A DNA stretch of 64,000 nucleotides. Origin: Chachezhania sediminis (GTDB taxonomy: Bacteria > Pseudomonadota > Alphaproteobacteria > Rhodobacterales > Rhodobacteraceae). Position 1 is the stretch's first letter. Every line of letters begins with the position of its first letter. The stretch spans positions 62,001-126,000 of the forward strand of contig NZ_VOPH01000001.1 of assembly GCF_009765275.1 (NCBI RefSeq), written 5' to 3'. Under the pieces are notes generated by a model, which had not been told where the DNA came from, made no database searches, and saw only the letters and a program-made list of their open reading frames with translations. Position numbers and translations under genes: made by a program. Of this stretch, positions 27,613 through 37,056 are shown piece by piece.

Positions 27613-28080
27613 ATGGTTTTCGACGTCGTGCTTTTCCTCAATGTCGTTTGCGCCAGTGTCATCATCGGCACCGGAAGCACCATTCTGGTGATCATCTTCC
27701 TGGCGCACCGCACCGCGGATCCGGTGCTGGTGGCTCATGCCGCGGCCAGCGCGGTTCAGGCGGCGGTGGCCCTCGTGGTCCCGGCCGCGTTCCTTCAGTT
27801 CCTGACGGGCATGGCGCTGACCCTGCAGGCCGGGCAGGGCCAGTTCGGCACCTGGATGGTTGCGGCTATGCTTCTCAATGCGCTGGTGGGGGCGGTCTGC
27901 CTAGTCAACGTGGTATTGCAGGTCTGGATGCGGAACGTGGCGGCGCTGGCCCGCGATACGGGCGGCGGGTTGCCGCGGATCTATCGCCGTGCCTATCGCA
28001 TCTGGGTGGTCTTTGGCGTGCCCGGACTGGGCGGGGCGGTGGCCATCCTGGGCATTCTGGCGACAGGCATCGCGCTCTGA
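27613..28080 (+). CDS. DUF2269 family integral membrane protein
   Basis: A 155-residue protein with four hydrophobic helices. It matches the DUF2269 pattern: ASVIIGTGSTILVIIFLAHR with ADP, then AVALVVPAAFLQFLTGMALT, GTWMVAAMLLNALVGAVC, VWMRNVAALARDTGGGLP and YRRAYRIWVVFGVPGLGG. Function is unknown. The start at 27613 gives the first helix directly and has GGGGA six bases upstream; an earlier GTG or ATG would add 10-12 polar residues. It is divergent from livG. Confidence 0.82.
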   Translation: MVFDVVLFLNVVCASVIIGTGSTILVIIFLAHRTADPVLVAHAAASAVQAAVALVVPAAFLQFLTGMALTLQAGQGQFGTWMVAAMLLNALVGAVCLVNVVLQVWMRNVAALARDTGGGLPRIYRRAYRIWVVFGVPGLGGAVAILGILATGIAL

Positions 28081-28168
28081 TCTTGGATCACGTTTTGATG
28101 AGACGGTTCGACCGGCGGGACACGTCCCCTAGAACGTGAGGGGAGCCGAAACTGCCGGAGTCCAAGCC

Positions 28169-29263
28169 ATGCGCCTATTGATCAGCCTGATCCTGTTTCT
28201 GGAATGGACGGGTCCGGCCCAGGCGGAACCCGTGGACACCAGCGCGGGCCGCGTGCGGATCGACGCAGTCCTGCAGGGGCTGGAGGAACCCTGGGGCATC
28301 GGACTGCTGCCAGGCGGCGGCGTCCTGGTGACCGAACGCGGCGGACGCCTTCTGCACGTTCGGGACGGTCGCAGCACGCCGGTCTCGGGCCTGCCACGGG
28401 TTTGGGCGAACGGGCAGGGCGGCCTTTTGGACGTCACGGTCCCGCGCGATTTTGCCAGGAGCAGGGAGATCCTGCTGACCTTCTCCAGTCCCCAGCCGCA
28501 GGGCGCAGGCACCGCACTGGCGGCGGCCAGGCTGGGCCCCGATTGCCGGCGGCTGCGCGATGTCCGTGTGCTGTTCGAGGCGGCGCCGGTGGGTCGCACC
28601 AACCGGCATTTCGGTTCGCGCGTCGTCGAGGCATGGGACGGCACGTTGTTCCTGACTGTGGGCGAACGGGGCGACCGGCCGTCGGCGCAGGACCTGTCGA
28701 ACCACAATGGCACGGTCCTGCGGCTGAACCGCGACGGGACGGTGCCGGCCGACAACCCTTTCGTGGGCCAGGCAGGGCATCGGCCCGAGATCTGGAGCTA
28801 TGGCCACCGCAACCCGCAAGGTGCGGACCTGGATCTGCAGGGCCGGCTGTGGGTGTCCGAACACGGCGCGCAAGGTGGCGACGAGGTGAACCTGATCCGC
28901 AAGGGCGCCAATTACGGCTGGCCGGTGATTTCCTACGGGCGGCACTATTCCGGCGCCAGGATCGGCGAAGGCACGGCCAAGGCGGGGATGGAGCAGCCGG
29001 AGTTCTATTGGGATCCGTCGATCGCGCCGTCGGGGTTGCTGGTCTATTCCGGCAAGCTCTGGCCCGAATGGCGGGGCGACATCTTCGTGGGGTCGCTGAA
29101 ATTCAACCACATCGCGCGTCTGGACGGTCGGCCATTGCGGGAACGCGAGAGGATCGAAAGCGCAGAGACCGGACGCGTGCGGGATATCGTCGAGGGCGAG
29201 GACGGGTCGATCTGGTTCTTGTCGGTGACGGATGGCGCATTGTACCGGATGGTGCCCGACTGA
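28169..29263 (+). CDS. PQQ-dependent aldose sugar dehydrogenase (Asd/YliI-like)
   Basis: Exported quinoprotein oxidising aldoses in the periplasm, passing electrons to the respiratory chain. The 364-residue protein has a signal peptide (MRLLISLILFLEWTGPAQA) and a six-bladed beta-propeller with LEEPWGIGLLPGGGVLVTER, NRHFGSRVVEAWDGTLFLT, RPEIWSYGHRNPQG, SEHGAQGGDEVNLIRKGANY and GWPVISYGRHYSG, all diagnostic of soluble-GDH-type enzymes. Start 28169 opens the signal peptide. PQQ synthesis genes are not in the window, so activity depends on PQQ made elsewhere or taken up. Confidence 0.9.
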   Translation: MRLLISLILFLEWTGPAQAEPVDTSAGRVRIDAVLQGLEEPWGIGLLPGGGVLVTERGGRLLHVRDGRSTPVSGLPRVWANGQGGLLDVTVPRDFARSREILLTFSSPQPQGAGTALAAARLGPDCRRLRDVRVLFEAAPVGRTNRHFGSRVVEAWDGTLFLTVGERGDRPSAQDLSNHNGTVLRLNRDGTVPADNPFVGQAGHRPEIWSYGHRNPQGADLDLQGRLWVSEHGAQGGDEVNLIRKGANYGWPVISYGRHYSGARIGEGTAKAGMEQPEFYWDPSIAPSGLLVYSGKLWPEWRGDIFVGSLKFNHIARLDGRPLRERERIESAETGRVRDIVEGEDGSIWFLSVTDGALYRMVPD

Positions 29264-29281
29264 TATCGGATTGAGGTATGC

Positions 29282-29899
29282 CTACCGCCGCGCGCGGGCC
29301 TGGAAATCCAGCGCAGGGCGGAAGACCGGCGATGTCAGGCAGGCGACGAACAGGCCCGCAACGGCGCCCGCGCCGGCCCCCAGCAGCCCGACATGCCACA
29401 GCGGCCAGTCCGCGCCTGGAATCGCGGCCGCGACCGCCAGAACGGCGGCAGCGGGCGCCCAGCCAGAAAGGTTGGCCAGCGCCCAGCTGGCGCGCGACAT
29501 GGTGAATGGCAGGGCGACCAGCTGGACCAGTCCCATCAACAGGCCCAGGCCGGCCCCCATGGCCGCACCCATCCCGGCCAGCATCGCGATGTCCGGCCGG
29601 ACCATCGGGTCGACGGCAACCGTCGGGTCCGCGGCAGTACCCATACCCGCAAGGATCGACAGGCCATAGCTGGCCGTGGCGGCCAGAACCGTCACGGGTG
29701 TCCAGGCGCGGGCGGGATATCCCAGGCGGCGCAGGCGGTGGCGCTGAACCGTGCCCAGAAGCAGCCCCTGCAGCGCGCCGGCCGCAAGGATCCACGCCGG
29801 ATATGCCAGGATGCCCCGGACCAGTGCGGCATAGATCAGCGCGATAAGGGCAATCGCCATGGCCTCTGCCAGGACCATCTGGACCAGATAACGCGTCAC
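29282..29899 (-). CDS. Hypothetical multi-pass membrane protein
   Basis: A 205-residue Ala/Leu/Gly-rich protein with about five or six predicted transmembrane helices (for example AEAMAIALIALIYAALVRG, ILAAGALQGLLLGTV, LAGMGAAMGAGLGLLMGLVQ). No family was recognised. The start codon is GTG with GGAGGT five bases upstream, so initiation is well supported, although that ribosome binding site is part of a hairpin. The gene is convergent with the aldose dehydrogenase (18 bp apart) and lies after the GlxA-type regulator on the same strand. Confidence 0.75.
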   Translation of the reverse strand: MTRYLVQMVLAEAMAIALIALIYAALVRGILAYPAWILAAGALQGLLLGTVQRHRLRRLGYPARAWTPVTVLAATASYGLSILAGMGTAADPTVAVDPMVRPDIAMLAGMGAAMGAGLGLLMGLVQLVALPFTMSRASWALANLSGWAPAAAVLAVAAAIPGADWPLWHVGLLGAGAGAVAGLFVACLTSPVFRPALDFQARARR

Positions 29900-29904
29900 A
29901 CCGG

Positions 29905-29921
29905 ACCTCCTGCAAGGAGGT
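29905..29921 (-). promoter_or_regulatory. Hairpin containing the Shine-Dalgarno of the membrane protein gene
   Basis: Minus-strand ACCTCC-TTGCA-GGAGGT: a perfect 6-bp stem with a five-base loop whose right arm is the consensus ribosome binding site for the GTG at 29899. It may modulate initiation, or just reflect an exact ribosome binding site with a chance complement. Confidence 0.4.
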
Positions 29922-29970
29922 TAACACGTTCCGGACCAGGAAAAGGATCCTCTTTCCGCCGGGGCATGTC

Positions 29971-30984
29971 CTAGACGGACAGCCGCGTCGTCTGGTTTCC
30001 GCGTGCGCCCCGCTCGCGATATGGTGTGGTCTGGTAGTGGGCGCGGTAACATTTCGAGAAATGCGAGGGCGAGGCGAAGCCGCAGGCCAGTGCCACGTTG
30101 ATCACGCTCATGTCCGTCTGCATCAGTAGGTTCCGCGCCTTCTGAAGCCGCAGTTCCATGTAGTACCGCTTGGGCGAACGGTTCAGGTAGCGGCGGAACA
30201 GGCGTTCCAGCTGGCGCGTCGACATACCGACCTCTGCCGCCAGGATCGCGGGGCTGATCGGTTCCTCGATATTGGCTTCCATCATCTGGATGACCAGCGA
30301 CAGTTTCGGATGCCGCACGCCGATCCGCGTCGGCACCGACAGGCGCTGGGTGTCCTGGTCGGTCCGGATCGAGGAATAGATCATCTGGTCGGCGACGGCA
30401 TTGGCCAGTTCCTCTCCATGGTCGTCGGCAATCAGCTTCAGCATCAGGTCGATGGAGGAGGTTCCGCCGGCCGTGGACAGCCGGTTGCCATCGACGACGA
30501 AGACCGATTTGGTCAGGCGCACGTCCTCGAATTCCTCGGAGAAGCTGTCCTGGTTTTCCCAGTGGATCGTCGCCCGGCGCCCGTCCAGAAGGCCGGCACG
30601 GGCCAGCGAATAGGACGCGGTGCACAGACCGCCCATGGCCAGGCCCTTGCGCGCCTCGCGCCGCAGCCAGTTCATCAATGTGCGCGTCGTGGCGGTCTGG
30701 ATGTCCAATCCGCCGCACAGAAGCACCGTGTCGTCCCGCGACAGGACGCCCAGGTCATTGTCCAGCTTGAAGGCGGTGCCGGCGGAACACTGCACCGTGT
30801 CGCCGCCTTCGCCCACCAGTGTCCAGGTGTAGAGCGTGGCCTTCGACATCCGGTTGGCGATCCGCAGGCATTCCAGCGCGGAAGAGAAGGACAGGAGGCT
30901 GAACTTGTCGAGCAGCACGAAAACGAAACGGCGCGACTTGGTCGCGCCCTGATCTGCGGAAAGGAAGGATCGGTGCTCGGTCAT
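29971..30984 (-). CDS. GlxA-type AraC family transcriptional regulator
   Basis: DNA-binding regulator of 337 residues. Residues about 18-190 form a DJ-1/PfpI-like domain ([38 protein letters not shown]) and the C-terminal 100 residues carry two helix-turn-helix motifs of the AraC family ([40 protein letters not shown]). Such proteins often control catabolism of carnitine, betaine, arginine or similar nitrogen compounds; the ligand here is unknown. The Met at 30984 is chosen, with an alternative eight codons earlier. It is divergent from the DAHP synthase gene. Confidence 0.9.
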   Translation of the reverse strand: MTEHRSFLSADQGATKSRRFVFVLLDKFSLLSFSSALECLRIANRMSKATLYTWTLVGEGGDTVQCSAGTAFKLDNDLGVLSRDDTVLLCGGLDIQTATTRTLMNWLRREARKGLAMGGLCTASYSLARAGLLDGRRATIHWENQDSFSEEFEDVRLTKSVFVVDGNRLSTAGGTSSIDLMLKLIADDHGEELANAVADQMIYSSIRTDQDTQRLSVPTRIGVRHPKLSLVIQMMEANIEEPISPAILAAEVGMSTRQLERLFRRYLNRSPKRYYMELRLQKARNLLMQTDMSVINVALACGFASPSHFSKCYRAHYQTTPYRERGARGNQTTRLSV

Positions 30985-31359
30985 GTCTGGCGTTTCGGTA
31001 TGGCGCATGCGCGACGCATTTTATCCGGAAAGCATGGTCAGAGCTTGCGGCTCAGGTCAAGGGTCGCCGGCACCTCTCTGGGGCCCGGTCCTGTGCCCGC
31101 CGGCGTTGAAAGACGCGGACCGTTGCGTCGGGTGCAATGTGCCGATGCCGCCGGGTGGCACGGTCGTCACGCGGGCGTATCCCCGGATAGGCCCGGATCA
31201 CACCGTCCCGCGGTGCGCGCGGCCAAGCCCAACTGCCGGGAAAAGCAGCGAAACGCTCTTTGTTGTGCAGGACCCGGGCAGCGGTCGAAAACTGTGGCCA
31301 TGGGGACCCTACGGGTCTATAGAGGCCGCCTTACGCCTTTTCGGAACGGAGGAAAGACG
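30985..31359. other. Divergent promoter region between the GlxA-type regulator and DAHP synthase
   Basis: No coding gene is supported in these 375 bases. It must hold the promoter for the regulator (minus) and for the DAHP synthase (plus). No clear consensus promoter or leader-peptide attenuator was identified; a GGAGG at 31349-31353 serves the DAHP synthase. Confidence 0.5.
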
Positions 31360-32751
31360 ATGGGCGAGTGGCAAAAGACGGCATGGCGCAGCAAACCCCG
31401 CGTGCAGATGCCGGATTATACCGACGCGGCAGCCCTGGCTGCAGCCGAAGCTCAACTCGCCAAGTATCCCCCGCTGGTTTTTGCAGGGGAAGCTCGGCGC
31501 CTGAAATCGCTTCTGGGCTCGGCCGCCCGGGGCGAGGCATTTCTGCTGCAAGGCGGAGATTGCGCTGAAAGCTTCGACCAGTTTTCGGCCGACGCGATCC
31601 GCGACACCTTCAAGGTGATGCTGCAGATGGCGATGGTGCTGACCTATGGCGCCAAGGTTCCGGTGATCAAGGTGGGCCGCATGGCCGGCCAGTTCGCCAA
31701 ACCGCGCAGCGCGCCGACCGAGGTGATCGACGGCGTCGAACTGCCGTCCTATCGCGGCGACATCATCAACGATCTGGCGGCCACGCCCGAAGCACGGATC
31801 CCGGATCCGCAGCGGATGCTGCAGGCTTATACGCAGGCAGCGGCGACGCTGAACCTGATCCGCGCCTTTTCAACCGGCGGCTATGCCGACGTGAACCGTG
31901 TCCACGGCTGGACGCTGGGTTTCACCGAAGGCGAAAAGGCCGAACGCTTCCGCGAGATGGCGAACCGGATTTCCGACACGCTGGACTTCATGCGGGCGGC
32001 GGGCGTGACCCGCGAAAGCGCGCACACCCTGTCGACCGTGGAATTCTATACCAGCCATGAAGGGCTGCTGCTGGAATACGAAGAGGCGCTGACCCGTCTC
32101 GATTCGACCTCCGGCAAGTGGCTGGCTGGCTCGGGCCATCTGATCTGGATCGGCGACCGCACGCGGCAGCCGGACGGTGCCCATGTGGAATTCTGCAGCG
32201 GCGTCCTGAACCCGATCGGCCTGAAATGCGGCCCGTCGATGACGACGGACGATCTGAAGAAGCTGATGGCCAAGCTGAATCCGGAAAACGAGGCCGGCCG
32301 GCTGACCCTGATCTCGCGTTTCGGTGCGGGCAAGGTGGGCGACCACCTGCCCAAGCTGATCCGCGCGGTGCAGGAGGAAGGCGCGAACGTGCTGTGGGTC
32401 TGCGACCCGATGCACGGCAACACGATCAAGTCCTCATCGGGCTACAAGACCCGGCCGTTCGAAAGCGTCCTGCGCGAGGTGCGCGAGTTCTTCGCCGTCT
32501 GCGCAGCCGAAGGTGCGAACCCCGGCGGCGTGCATTTCGAGATGACGGGCCAGGACGTGACCGAATGCACCGGCGGCGTCCACGCCGTGACGGATGCGGA
32601 CCTGTCGGACCGGTATCACACGGCCTGCGACCCGCGCCTGAACGCTTCCCAGTCGCTGGAACTGGCCTTCCTGGTCGCGGAAGAACTGACCGCGTTGCGC
32701 AGCCAGAACAACGGGCAGAATTCCGGCCCGTCGATGATGGGCGCATTCTGA
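31360..32751 (+). CDS. 3-deoxy-7-phosphoheptulonate synthase, class II
   Basis: First step of the shikimate pathway: phosphoenolpyruvate plus erythrose 4-phosphate to DAHP. The 463-residue protein is the plant/actinobacterial class II type: [62 protein letters not shown]-like GLKCGPSM, and [20 protein letters not shown] with metal-binding Cys/His. Start 31360 ([12 protein letters not shown]) follows GGAGG; the long upstream frame is antisense to the regulator. No other aro gene is adjacent. Class II enzymes are usually feedback-controlled, but no allosteric domain can be judged here. Confidence 0.96.
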   Translation: MGEWQKTAWRSKPRVQMPDYTDAAALAAAEAQLAKYPPLVFAGEARRLKSLLGSAARGEAFLLQGGDCAESFDQFSADAIRDTFKVMLQMAMVLTYGAKVPVIKVGRMAGQFAKPRSAPTEVIDGVELPSYRGDIINDLAATPEARIPDPQRMLQAYTQAAATLNLIRAFSTGGYADVNRVHGWTLGFTEGEKAERFREMANRISDTLDFMRAAGVTRESAHTLSTVEFYTSHEGLLLEYEEALTRLDSTSGKWLAGSGHLIWIGDRTRQPDGAHVEFCSGVLNPIGLKCGPSMTTDDLKKLMAKLNPENEAGRLTLISRFGAGKVGDHLPKLIRAVQEEGANVLWVCDPMHGNTIKSSSGYKTRPFESVLREVREFFAVCAAEGANPGGVHFEMTGQDVTECTGGVHAVTDADLSDRYHTACDPRLNASQSLELAFLVAEELTALRSQNNGQNSGPSMMGAF

Positions 32752-32760
32752 ACTCGGGCG

Positions 32761-32786
32761 GCCCCGCCCATGCGGCGGGGCGGCTT
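32761..32786 (+). terminator. Terminator after DAHP synthase
   Basis: GCCCCGCC / GGCGGGGC 8-bp stem with five-base loop, then GGCTTT, nine bp after the stop. The T tail is short, so termination may be partial. Confidence 0.6.
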
Positions 32787-32832
32787 TCCGGCCGGCGGCT
32801 GGGGTTCCTAATGGGCCCCCGATCAGGCCCCG

Positions 32833-33339
32833 TCAGGCCCCCGGCGTGACGATACGCCAGTAGCCATTCCCATAGAGCACCACGCAGGACGACGACGTGA
32901 TCGGCGGCATCTTGTCGTTCAGCGCCGGCGGGACCGACGCGCGGACAGCATCGCTGCACCGCGGTAGCGACAGGGGAGCATAGCCCCGCTTCATCATGCA
33001 CTGATCGGTCAGCCGCGACCGCAGGGGCGCATTGGGATCATAGGTCTCGACCCCGCCATCCACCCAGTAGCCGGGCGTGGTATAGCAGTTCTGCCCACCG
33101 GCACCGTTGGGATAGCACTGAGTATAGCCAGGCCAGAACACGGGCGGCAGCTGCCGGACCTGCATGGCCGCAGGCGCATCCTTCAGCGCGCTGACCTGGC
33201 AGGCGTTGATGTCGTCCACCGTCCGCGTGCCGCTGACGCCCTGCTGATAGTAGACCGAAACCGGGCCGCATCCAGCCAGGGCACCCAGCCCCAGGAGGCC
33301 GAGAAGAAGTTTGGTTTTGCGGCCTTTGCGCCGGGTCAT
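32833..33339 (-). CDS. Hypothetical lipoprotein, Cys-rich
   Basis: A 168-residue protein starting MTRRKGRKTKLLLGLLGLGA with lipobox LAGCG, so probably lipid-anchored. The mature part has Tyr/Pro-rich sequence (FWPGYTQCYPNGAGGQNCYT, TPGYWVDGGVETYDP) and eight or so Cys/Tyr-rich turns; it ends SCVVLYGNGYWRIVTPGA. No family was recognised. Start 33339 opens the signal peptide; the upstream frame continues but is not signal-like. It is convergent with DAHP synthase and divergent from trkA. Confidence 0.75.
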   Translation of the reverse strand: MTRRKGRKTKLLLGLLGLGALAGCGPVSVYYQQGVSGTRTVDDINACQVSALKDAPAAMQVRQLPPVFWPGYTQCYPNGAGGQNCYTTPGYWVDGGVETYDPNAPLRSRLTDQCMMKRGYAPLSLPRCSDAVRASVPPALNDKMPPITSSSCVVLYGNGYWRIVTPGA

Positions 33340-33537
33340 GTCGATACTCTGCACCAGATCACACCTGTCGCCGGATATTCTATCGCGGCCGCGGGCGAAG
33401 TCCATCCAATGCCGGATTTCGATGGACGGGCCATATGTTGGCCGGTGAGTCGACAGGTGTGGCGACAATTGAATTGACCCCACAGCGGCGACCTGTCAGA
33501 CAGCGAAACTGGCAGCAAGCCGGGAGCGCGAAGGCCC

Positions 33538-34917
33538 ATGAAGGTCATCATTTGCGGCGCCGGTCAGGTCGGTTGGCAGATTGCCCGCCACCTGTCGGGC
33601 GAGCAGAACGACGTCACGGTCGTCGACAACAACCCCGATCTGGTCCGCCGGGCCACGGATACGCTGGACGTCGCGGGCATTGCCGGCTTCGCCTCGCACC
33701 CCGATGTCCTGGACCGGGCAGGGGCACGCGATGCGGACATGGTCATCGCCGCCACCTATTCCGACGAAGTGAACATGGTCATCTGCCAGGTGGCCCATTC
33801 GGTCTTCGGCATCCGGCGCAAGATCGCCCGCCTTCGGGCGCAAAGCTATCTGAACGTCATCTATTCCGACCTCTATCGGCGCGATCACCTGCCCATCGAC
33901 GTCGTGATCTCGCCCGAGAAGGAAGTGGCGGCGGCCGCGCTGCAGCGCCTGTCGGCGCCCGCGGCCTTCGACACCGAAACCTTCATGGGTGGCAAGGCGC
34001 AGCTTCTGGGCATTGCGCTGGACGATTCCTGCCCGGTGGTGAACACGCCGCTGCGCCAGCTGACCGACCTGTTTTCCACGCTGCGCGCCCGGGTGGTGGG
34101 AATCCGCCGCGAGGGGACGCTGTTCGCGCCCGAGTCCAACGACCAGCTGTTCGTCGGGGACGAGATCTATGTCTTCGTCCATTCGGCCGATGTCAGCCGC
34201 ACGCTGGAAGTCTTCGGCAAGCAGCACGGGAAACAGGACCGCGTCGTCATCGCCGGCGGCGGGAACGTGGGGCTGGCCGTCGCGCTGGAGCTGGAACGCA
34301 ACAAGGAAGGCCGGATCCGCGCCAAGGTCATCGAACGGGACCGCGCCAAGGCCGAACGTGCCGCCGACCGCCTGGAGCGGACGATCGTGCTGCACGGCGA
34401 CGGGCTGGATGCCGCGCTGCTGTCCGAGGCCGGGATCGAACGCGCCGACGCGCTGCTGGCGGTGACCGATGACGACAAGACCAACATGCTGGTGGCCGTG
34501 CGCGCCAAGGCCAGTGGCTGTCCACTGGCCATCGCGCTGATCAACGATCCCACGCTGATCCCGCTGATGGGACCGCTGGGCATCGACGCTTATATCAACC
34601 CGCGGGCAACGACCGTGTCGTCGATCCTGCGCCACATCCGCCACGGCCGCGTCCGCGAGGTCTATTCCATCGGCGATGCCGAAGCCGAGGTGATCGAAGC
34701 CGAGGTTCTGTCGACCTCGCCGATGGCGGGCCAGAAGATCCGCGATATCGATTTCCCCGAAGGCGTGCTGGTCGGGGCGGTGATGCGCAAGGGCGAGCTG
34801 CTGAAGACCTCGGGCGAGATCCGGATCGAGGAGGGCGATGTCGTCGCCATCTTCGCGATGGCTGACGACGTGAAGGAAGTGGAACGTCTGATGCAGGTCT
34901 CGATCGACTTCTTCTGA
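33538..34917 (+). CDS. trkA: Trk potassium uptake regulator TrkA
   Basis: Cytoplasmic NAD(H)/nucleotide-binding regulator of the Trk potassium channel. The 459-residue protein is two RCK modules in tandem: the first begins MKVIICGAGQVGWQIARHL (Rossmann GxGxxG) with VVDNN, the second begins near residue 236 with VVIAGGGNVGLAVALELE; each is followed by a TrkA-C domain (VVGIRREGTLFAPES, LVGAVMRKGELLKTSG). trkH follows after 47 bp, so both subunits come from one transcript. In many alphaproteobacteria trkA sits between ntrX and hfq; the hfq side is kept here. Confidence 0.97.
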   Translation: MKVIICGAGQVGWQIARHLSGEQNDVTVVDNNPDLVRRATDTLDVAGIAGFASHPDVLDRAGARDADMVIAATYSDEVNMVICQVAHSVFGIRRKIARLRAQSYLNVIYSDLYRRDHLPIDVVISPEKEVAAAALQRLSAPAAFDTETFMGGKAQLLGIALDDSCPVVNTPLRQLTDLFSTLRARVVGIRREGTLFAPESNDQLFVGDEIYVFVHSADVSRTLEVFGKQHGKQDRVVIAGGGNVGLAVALELERNKEGRIRAKVIERDRAKAERAADRLERTIVLHGDGLDAALLSEAGIERADALLAVTDDDKTNMLVAVRAKASGCPLAIALINDPTLIPLMGPLGIDAYINPRATTVSSILRHIRHGRVREVYSIGDAEAEVIEAEVLSTSPMAGQKIRDIDFPEGVLVGAVMRKGELLKTSGEIRIEEGDVVAIFAMADDVKEVERLMQVSIDFF

Positions 34918-34964
34918 TTTGGAAATAGTGCGCAACTTTCTGATCTTGCAGGAGAACCCCGCCG

Positions 34965-36644
34965 ATGCCGCCCCCCGTCGACCCGCCGAACCGATTGCCT
35001 GACGGCCCCGGCCGCCGCGGCGCGGGCCGGATCGGCTCTCCTGGGGTCACGCCGCGGGGGCGCCGGCCGGGGAACCTGGCCGCGGGGCCGCTGCCGCCGG
35101 GAACGTCGCAAAGGAGCGGGCAGGCGACCGGGTTGATGCGCCTGCCGCTTTTCGTGCTGATCTGGGCCGTTGCCGCGGCATCGATGTACATTCCCGCGAT
35201 CCACGCCCTGGCGCTTTACGACTACGACATCTCGCGCGTGTTCTTCTATGGCGGGACGATGGGGCTGTTCGTCGTGGCACTGGTGTCGCTGGCGGTGATC
35301 AACCATCCGGCAAAGAACGGCACGCTGGGCCAGCTTCTGTCGCTTTTCGCGACCTTCTCGGTACTGCCTGTCTTCCTGGCAGTGCCGCTGCAGGAATCGA
35401 TGCGCAACACCACGTTCCTGAACGCTTATTTCGACATGGTCAGCGCCCTGACCACGACCGGGGCGGACCTGTTCGCCGACCCGAACCGCCTGGCGCCTTC
35501 GCTGCACCTGTGGCGCGCGCAGGTGGCCTGGCTGGGCGGCTTCCTGATGTGGGTGGCCGCCGCCGCCGTCCTGGCCCCGCTGTCGCTGGGCGGGTTCGAG
35601 ATCACGGCCCGCGGCGAGGTCGGCCATGCCAACCATGTGGGCGGGGCCATGCGGCAGGACCGGATCGACCCGCAGACACGCCTGTGGCGGACGACCAAGA
35701 TGCTGGCGCCGATCTATGCCGGGCTGACGCTGGCCTGCTGGGTGCTGCAGCTGATGCTGGGCGAGGCGACGCTGACCGCGCTGATCCATTCCATGTCGGT
35801 CATGTCGACCTCGGGCATCTCTCCGGTGGGTGGGATCGACGGCGGTGTCGCGGGCCGCGCGGGCGAGGCGGTGATGCTCTGCTTCATGGTTTTTGCCCTG
35901 TCGCGGATCACCTTCAGCAGCGACACCGTTCTGCCCGGCACCCGCCGCATCGTCCAGGACCCGGAGGTCCGGATGGGCCTGGCCCTGGTCGGCGGCGTAA
36001 CGGTGCTGCTTTTCCTGCGTCACTGGGTGGCCGCGCTGGACTTCATGGATGGAGAGAACCTGCGCGCTGCCATGCGGGCGCTGTGGGGCACGCTGTTCAC
36101 CGTCATGTCCTTCCTGACGACAACCGGTTTCGAAAGCGCCGACTGGCAGCTGGCGCGGAACTGGTCGGGTATCGGCACGCCCGGTCTGATCCTGCTGGGC
36201 CTGTCGCTGATCGGCGGCGGGGTTGCCACCACTGCGGGCGGCGTCAAGCTGCTGCGGGTCTTCGCCCTGTACCTGACCGGCGTGCGAGAGATGGAGCGGC
36301 TGGTCTATCCGTCCTCGGTCAGCGGGGCCGGCGCGCGGAACCGGCGGATCCAGAAGGACGGCGCCTTCATCGCCTGGGTGTTCTTCATGCTTTACGCGAT
36401 GTCGCTGGCGCTGGTCTCGGCCGTGCTGGCGGCCCTGGGGTCGGATTTCGAACAGGCCATCGTGCTGGCCATCGCGTCGCTGTCGACGACAGGCCCGCTG
36501 ATCGAATTCGCGCCCGAAGTTCCGATTCGCCTGGTCGAGCTTGGACCATGGACCAAGGGCGTGATCTGCGCCGCCATGATTCTGGGCCGGCTGGAGGCGC
36601 TGGCCATCATTGCATTGCTGTCACCGGATCTTTGGCGCAGCTGA
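34965..36644 (+). CDS. trkH: Trk potassium transporter membrane subunit TrkH
   Basis: Inner-membrane potassium channel subunit gated by TrkA. The 559-residue protein has four M1-P-M2 repeats; filter-like turns are visible as SALTTTGADL, SVMSTSGISP, SFLTTTGFESA and ASLSTTGPLI. GGGVATTAGGVKLLR is a family hallmark. The first about 57 residues are Pro/Arg/Gly-rich and not membrane-like; the ATG at 34965 has AGGAG upstream, whereas the ATG at 35136 (MRLPLF, start of the first helix) has AAGGAG only at long spacing. The N-terminal extension is therefore uncertain. Confidence 0.94.
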   Translation: MPPPVDPPNRLPDGPGRRGAGRIGSPGVTPRGRRPGNLAAGPLPPGTSQRSGQATGLMRLPLFVLIWAVAAASMYIPAIHALALYDYDISRVFFYGGTMGLFVVALVSLAVINHPAKNGTLGQLLSLFATFSVLPVFLAVPLQESMRNTTFLNAYFDMVSALTTTGADLFADPNRLAPSLHLWRAQVAWLGGFLMWVAAAAVLAPLSLGGFEITARGEVGHANHVGGAMRQDRIDPQTRLWRTTKMLAPIYAGLTLACWVLQLMLGEATLTALIHSMSVMSTSGISPVGGIDGGVAGRAGEAVMLCFMVFALSRITFSSDTVLPGTRRIVQDPEVRMGLALVGGVTVLLFLRHWVAALDFMDGENLRAAMRALWGTLFTVMSFLTTTGFESADWQLARNWSGIGTPGLILLGLSLIGGGVATTAGGVKLLRVFALYLTGVREMERLVYPSSVSGAGARNRRIQKDGAFIAWVFFMLYAMSLALVSAVLAALGSDFEQAIVLAIASLSTTGPLIEFAPEVPIRLVELGPWTKGVICAAMILGRLEALAIIALLSPDLWRS

Positions 36645-36816
36645 AGGCATGTCACAGGCGCATGGCTGCTGTGCGGGTGGACGCAAAGCACAGTGATTTA
36701 TGACCAAATGGTCAGGCATTTCGGGCTGGAATCTCCCCGGAACGCCCTTCATACTCTGGCCGAAGCACGCAACGCATGGCGATGTGCCACAAGAAAAAAG
36801 GCGAGACTTCGGCAAT

Positions 36817-37056
36817 ATGGCATCGGACAGACAAAACCTGCAGGACGCGTTTCTCAATCACGTCAGAAAAACCAAGGTTCCTGTAACCATCTTCCTTATC
36901 AATGGCGTCAAACTGCAGGGCGTCATCACCTGGTTCGACAATTTCTGCGTGCTCCTGCGCCGCGACGGACAGTCGCAGCTGGTCTACAAGCACGCGATTT
37001 CGACCATCATGCCGGCACAGCCGATCAACCTTTACGACGGTGACGAAGGATCTTGA
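36817..37056 (+). CDS. hfq: RNA chaperone Hfq
   Basis: Sm-like hexameric RNA chaperone that pairs small RNAs with mRNAs. The 79-residue protein is compact, as in alphaproteobacteria: [20 protein letters not shown], then [20 protein letters not shown] (Sm1) and [16 protein letters not shown] (Sm2 with the YKHA motif). The upstream frame is open but unrelated. A TGACCA-AA-TGGTCA palindrome (36701-36714) lies about 105 bp upstream and may be an operator. The stop overlaps the hflX start. Confidence 0.97.
   Translation: MASDRQNLQDAFLNHVRKTKVPVTIFLINGVKLQGVITWFDNFCVLLRRDGQSQLVYKHAISTIMPAQPINLYDGDEGS

Noticed and set aside
30310-31359. A 350-codon N-terminal extension of the DAHP synthase
   Set aside because: It is antisense to the GlxA-type regulator; the ATG at 31360 has GGAGG and begins the family N-terminus.
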